DNA of 64,000 bases, from the NCBI RefSeq assembly GCF_000308635.1, contig NZ_BAGD01000119.1:1-64000 (forward strand), in the 5' to 3' direction. This document shows positions 60,965 to 64,000 of the stretch, piece after piece (position 1 is the first letter of the stretch; each line of letters opens with the position of its first letter). The notes under the pieces are model-generated. The model did no database searches and was not told the DNA's origin. It worked only from the letters and a program-made list of their open reading frames with translations. Source of the stretch: Nocardia otitidiscaviarum NBRC 14405 (GTDB lineage Bacteria; Actinomycetota; Actinomycetes; Mycobacteriales; Mycobacteriaceae). A program made the translations under genes and the position numbers.

Positions 60965-61922
60965 GGTCCGGCTGCTCCGCATAGACCTCCGCCAGCACCG
61001 ACATGTCGAACAGGCGATCCGCCTCGATATCGATCCCGGATTTGCCCAGCGCGGCGATATTCCGCTCGATCAGATCGTCGGTCATGGTGAACAGCCCGTT
61101 GGCCGCGGTGTCGGCGGACACCACCAGGTCGTTCTGGGCGATGGCCTCCTCGGTCTGCTCCGTCAGGTCGAGTTGCAGGTCCTTGCCGTAGACCTCGACG
61201 GCGAGCCGGGCTCCTTCCGCCGGGTCGGCGACGGCGTCGCGCCAGCCCTTGATCTCGGCGGCGAGGAACGCCTTCAGCTTCTCGCGCTCGTTGTCGATGG
61301 TTTCCTGGGTCAGCGGCGTCGGATCGAACTGCGCGGGCACGATGGTCACGTCGTCGGGGCGCATCCCGTTGGCCGTCAGCAGCGCGGCGAAGATGAGCTG
61401 GTTGGTGTCCTGCACGCCGATCCGACGGCCCTTCATGTCCTGTGGTGATGCGATGGGGCTGCCCGCCGCGCTCACGATGCAGAACGGATTCTTCTGATAC
61501 GTCGCGCCGACGATTTTGGCGGGTAGACCTTCCAGCACGGCGGGCGCGGTGGTCTGCGGCGCGGACATGCCGAGCCAGATCTTGCCGGTGCCCAATCCCG
61601 CCTCCACGGAGGTGCTGGCCGCGCCACCGGCCACCAGATTCACCGAGCCGAATCCCGCCTCCCGGAAATACCCTTTCGAGTCGGCGAAGTATTCACCGGC
61701 GAATTCGATGTTCTTGATCCAGGACAGCTGAATGGCGACGGTGCCGTATTTCGATCCGTCGGGTGTGGTCCCGTTGGCGGGTCCGGCGGCGTCGTCACCG
61801 CAGGCGGCGAGCAGCCCCGCGCCGCCCAGCGCGGCACCGGTGAGGGCGCTGTACCGCAGAAACGAGCGGCGATTCAGCATGGGCAGTGCGGTGGCCGGAA
61901 CCGGCCGGGTCACGCGAGTCAT
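60957..61922 (-). CDS. NitT/TauT-type ABC substrate-binding lipoprotein with probable internal deletion
   Basis: A 321-residue Tat-exported lipoprotein (NRRSFLRYSALTG..LLAAC) of the NMT1/THI5-like binding-protein family. IQLSWIKNIEFAGEYFADSKGYF, GGAASTSVEAGLGTGK, YQKNPFCIVS, KGRRIGVQDTNQ and VPAQFDPTPL follow in normal order. After residue 204 (about 61308) the sequence jumps to QETIDNEREKLKAFLAAEIKGW. The segment normally between (G-x-VD-x-W...TNEP...) is missing, roughly 45-50 residues in frame. Ligand binding may be impaired. The start could also be the ATG at 61880. It overlaps the convergent XdhC gene by 8 bases. Confidence 0.83.
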   Translation of the reverse strand: MTRVTRPVPATALPMLNRRSFLRYSALTGAALGGAGLLAACGDDAAGPANGTTPDGSKYGTVAIQLSWIKNIEFAGEYFADSKGYFREAGFGSVNLVAGGAASTSVEAGLGTGKIWLGMSAPQTTAPAVLEGLPAKIVGATYQKNPFCIVSAAGSPIASPQDMKGRRIGVQDTNQLIFAALLTANGMRPDDVTIVPAQFDPTPLTQETIDNEREKLKAFLAAEIKGWRDAVADPAEGARLAVEVYGKDLQLDLTEQTEEAIAQNDLVVSADTAANGLFTMTDDLIERNIAALGKSGIDIEADRLFDMSVLAEVYAEQPDLK

Positions 61923-61988
61923 ACGCGAAATGTAGGGGCCTTCGATTTCCGATTTTTTGCTGTCGCGGCACGGAATGTGTGCGCCGCG

Positions 61989-62840
61989 TTAACTCGTGTA
62001 TCGATCGCCTCCGGCGTCCGGAGCGAAACGGGCCAACACGAGGTTCTCCAGCACGCCGACCACCGCGTAGACGAAGACGGATACCAGCGTCACCACCACG
62101 ATGGAGGCCCACAGCCGGTTGTACTGGAAGGTGGGTATGGCGCGAATCAGGCTGGCGCCCAGCCCGGTCCCGCTCCCCAGCCATTCGCCGAGCAGCGCAC
62201 CGATGAGCGCACCCGGCACCGCCACCCGGGCGGCCGCGAAGACCGAGGGCAGCGCCGCCGGTATCGCCACCGTGCGCAGGGCCGTCCAGCGGGAACCGCC
62301 GTACGCCTCGACCAGCTCCATGGCCTGGCGCGGCGCGGAACGCAACCCGGTCATCATCATGACCAGCGCCGGGAAGAAGACGACGATGGCGGCCAGTACG
62401 GTCACCCCTAGCAGTCCGCGCCCGAAGACCAGCACGATGATCGGTGTGAGAGCCACCAGCGGGACCGACCGCAGCAGCATGGCCACCGGCAGGAACGCCT
62501 GCGCCGCCGCGGGCACGGTGACGAACAGCGCCGCCACCACCAGTGCCGAGCCGAGCCCGGCGAGGAACCCGATTCCCGCGTCCCGCAGCGTGATACGCAG
62601 ATCCGCGAGAATGGCGTCGCGGGCGCTCGGCGCGGTCGGCCCGCTCACCAGATAGGTCCACACCTCGGTCGGCGACTTGCCCACCAGCCCGACCTGCGGG
62701 AACAGCGCCAAGAAGGCGTACCACAGCGCCACCAGCAGGACCAGCGAGACCACCAGGGGCGCAAGGAATCCCACCACCTGCCGCAGGGCGGCGCGGGTGC
62801 GGGGCGCGTCCGTACGCGCCGGCGCCGGCACGGTGCTCAT
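61989..62840 (-). CDS. ABC transporter permease (NitT/TauT type), second subunit
   Basis: A 283-residue inner-membrane permease with six or so helices. The binding-protein-dependent transport signature is the EAA-type loop ELVEAYGGSRWTALRTVAIPAALPSVFAAARVAVPGALIGALLGEWLG. The ATG at 62840 overlaps the first permease stop (ATGA) and has GGAGG before it. It pairs with the first permease as a heterodimer. It lies 66 bases upstream of the binding-protein gene in transcription order. Confidence 0.93.
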   Translation of the reverse strand: MSTVPAPARTDAPRTRAALRQVVGFLAPLVVSLVLLVALWYAFLALFPQVGLVGKSPTEVWTYLVSGPTAPSARDAILADLRITLRDAGIGFLAGLGSALVVAALFVTVPAAAQAFLPVAMLLRSVPLVALTPIIVLVFGRGLLGVTVLAAIVVFFPALVMMMTGLRSAPRQAMELVEAYGGSRWTALRTVAIPAALPSVFAAARVAVPGALIGALLGEWLGSGTGLGASLIRAIPTFQYNRLWASIVVVTLVSVFVYAVVGVLENLVLARFAPDAGGDRYTS

Positions 62841-63598
62841 CGCGCCTCCGCCCGTGTCCACGGCACGGCGAAGCGCGCGACCAGCGCCACCACCGCGTAT
62901 CCCACGCCCGCCAGCGCGGCGGCGGCGATGGCCATCCCCCAGGTGCGCGGCACGTTGTAGGCGTTCTGCGCGGCGGTCAGCGCGACGCCGATGCCGCTGT
63001 CCACCCCGCCCAGGTACTCCCCGATGATGGCCCCCAGCACGGCCGACGGCGCGGCGATCCGCAAGGCCGCGAAGGTGCTCGGCAGGGCGGCGACCAGGCG
63101 TACCCGGCGCAGCTGCTGCCAGCGGCCACCGCCGTAGGCGCGCACCAGGTCCAGGCTGGCGCCGTCGGCGGAGCGCAGCCCGGCGACGGTGCCGACCATG
63201 GTGGTGAAGAAGCAGTACATGGCGGCCAGGAAGACCGTCGGGGTGCGCCCGCCGAAGACCACCAGAATGATCGGGCCGAGCGCCAGCAGCGGGGTGCAGT
63301 AGCTCAGGATGGCCAGCTGGGTGGCGAGCATTTCGATGGGCGGGACGAGAATGACGAGCACGGCCAGGATGATCGCCAGCACGTTGCCCCACAGGAAGCC
63401 CTGTAGCGCTCCCCAGGCGGTGATGCGGAAATTGGGTCCGTAGAGCGCCCAGCCGTCGGTGTACATGGTGTGTGCCACCTGCCACGGGCTGGGAATGGTG
63501 CCGCCCGCCACACCCGCTGCGGCGGCCAACCACCAGATGCCCACCAGCGCGGCAATTCCCGTGACGCCGCCGAGTTTCTTCGCTGTGCCCCAGTTCAT
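62837..63598 (-). CDS. ABC transporter permease (NitT/TauT type), first subunit
   Basis: A 253-residue permease. Helices begin VTGIAALVGIWWLAAAAGV; the cytosolic EAA-type loop is DLVRAYGGGRWQQLRRVRLVAALPSTFAALRIAAPSAVLGAIIGEYLGG. It overlaps the ATP-binding gene upstream and the second permease gene downstream by 4 bases each. It is similar to, but clearly distinct from, the second permease. Confidence 0.93.
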   Translation of the reverse strand: MNWGTAKKLGGVTGIAALVGIWWLAAAAGVAGGTIPSPWQVAHTMYTDGWALYGPNFRITAWGALQGFLWGNVLAIILAVLVILVPPIEMLATQLAILSYCTPLLALGPIILVVFGGRTPTVFLAAMYCFFTTMVGTVAGLRSADGASLDLVRAYGGGRWQQLRRVRLVAALPSTFAALRIAAPSAVLGAIIGEYLGGVDSGIGVALTAAQNAYNVPRTWGMAIAAAALAGVGYAVVALVARFAVPWTRAEAR

Positions 63599-64000
63599 TC
63601 CGCCACCCCGCCGTGCCCGCTGCCGCCGAACAGCAATTCCGACAGGTAATCACACAGTTTGTGGAATTCGGGGCTGCGCATCATCTCGGGCGTCCGCGGA
63701 CGCGGCAGGTCGATGTCGACGACCTCCACCACGCGTCCCGGCCGCGGGCTCATGACCGCCACCTGGTCGGAGAGGAAGACCGCCTCGCCGATGCCGTGGG
63801 TGACCATCAGCGTGGTGGCGGGTTGCTCGGTCCAGATGCGCAGCAGTTCGAGATTGAGGCGCTGGCGGGTCATATCGTCGAGCGCGCCGAAGGGTTCGTC
63901 GAGCAGCAGCACGGTGGGTTTCACCACCAGTGCGCGGGCGATCGAAACCCGTTGCCGCATACCGCCGGACAGCTGCGCCGGTTTGGCCTTCTCGAATCCC
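63595..64000 (-). CDS. ABC transporter ATP-binding protein, N-terminus beyond window
   Basis: The C-terminal part of an ABC ATPase; the Walker A half lies past the right edge. The signature AQLSGGMRQRVSIARAL and the Walker B LLLDEPFGALDDMTR are seen, then the H-loop MVTHGIGEAVFLSDQ, which is typical of the NitT/TauT (SsuB/TauB) branch. It overlaps the first permease start (ATGA). The operon order is ATPase, permease, permease, binding protein. The substrate is not deducible; alongside purine-catabolism genes a purine degradation product or sulfonate-like solute is possible. Confidence 0.92.
   Translation of the reverse strand, partial: GFEKAKPAQLSGGMRQRVSIARALVVKPTVLLLDEPFGALDDMTRQRLNLELLRIWTEQPATTLMVTHGIGEAVFLSDQVAVMSPRPGRVVEVVDIDLPRPRTPEMMRSPEFHKLCDYLSELLFGGSGHGGVAE

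Overview
The window is high-GC actinobacterial DNA and reads as a mycolic-acid-producing member of the Corynebacteriales, most likely Nocardia or a close relative. The evidence is mshA (mycothiol), an EspG-type ESX factor, an HbhA-like protein, an L,D-transpeptidase lipoprotein, a PapA-like acyltransferase and CocE-type secreted hydrolases. From memory, the backbone follows the Mycobacterium tuberculosis order Rv0467-Rv0489 in mirror image: gpm1, YbjN protein, mshA, SDR, L,D-transpeptidase, murB, DUF2505, LmeA-like protein, deoC, DUF2516, hbhA, XRE regulator, DUF445, TetR, fadB2, icl. Accessory blocks sit between these anchors. I saw no rRNA, tRNA, CRISPR array, insertion sequence or prophage.

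Layout. 1-3.4 kb: two tandem secreted CocE/NonD hydrolases, the first cut by the window edge. 3.6-9.0 kb: gpmA, a ROK-family kinase, a YbjN protein overlapping mshA, an alpha/beta hydrolase and an SDR. 9.1-21.0 kb: an accessory island between the SDR and the L,D-transpeptidase. It holds a secreted glycine-zipper protein, a Tat-exported cyclase-family protein, a Tat-exported bicovalent-type flavin oxidase, a damaged DUF3592 gene, and a compact biosynthetic cluster: TetR, P450, two OleA-like thiolase-fold enzymes, a GT2 glycosyltransferase, an OleC-like AMP ligase and a PapA-like acyltransferase. 21-38 kb: cell-wall and conserved genes, two DUF2505 proteins, an orphan AbiEi-like protein, deoC, purU, two paralogous alpha/beta hydrolases, hbhA and its XRE regulator. 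38.8-48.9 kb: UbiB-type kinase, saccharopine-dehydrogenase-like protein, EspG, PPK2, a DsbA/VKOR disulfide pair, an HtrA-like protease, alcohol dehydrogenase and an AI-2E family permease. 49-54.4 kb: a MetE-like protein, fadB2 and icl. 54.8-64 kb: two small coupled genes, a large HTH-NB-ARC-TPR protein, a purine-catabolism block (UraD-UraH fusion, MocA-like, XdhC) and a NitT/TauT-type ABC transporter whose ATPase runs off the right edge.

The main points for a second look are four. (1) The OleA-pair/OleC-like/GT2/P450/PapA-like cluster is a candidate undescribed head-to-head lipid condensation pathway; its second OleA-like subunit is short and lacks the catalytic His and Asn. (2) The MetE homologue keeps one zinc-ligand His but has lost the other three zinc ligands. 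(3) A 22-bp inverted repeat of the form GGyGCtwGC-N4-GCAAGCACC lies upstream of three genes (two paralogous hydrolases and the XRE regulator), which suggests a local regulon. (4) The ABC substrate-binding protein appears to have an in-frame internal deletion.

Family assignments come from motifs read directly in the translations. Synteny with M. tuberculosis and comparisons with named enzymes are from memory. No database search was run.
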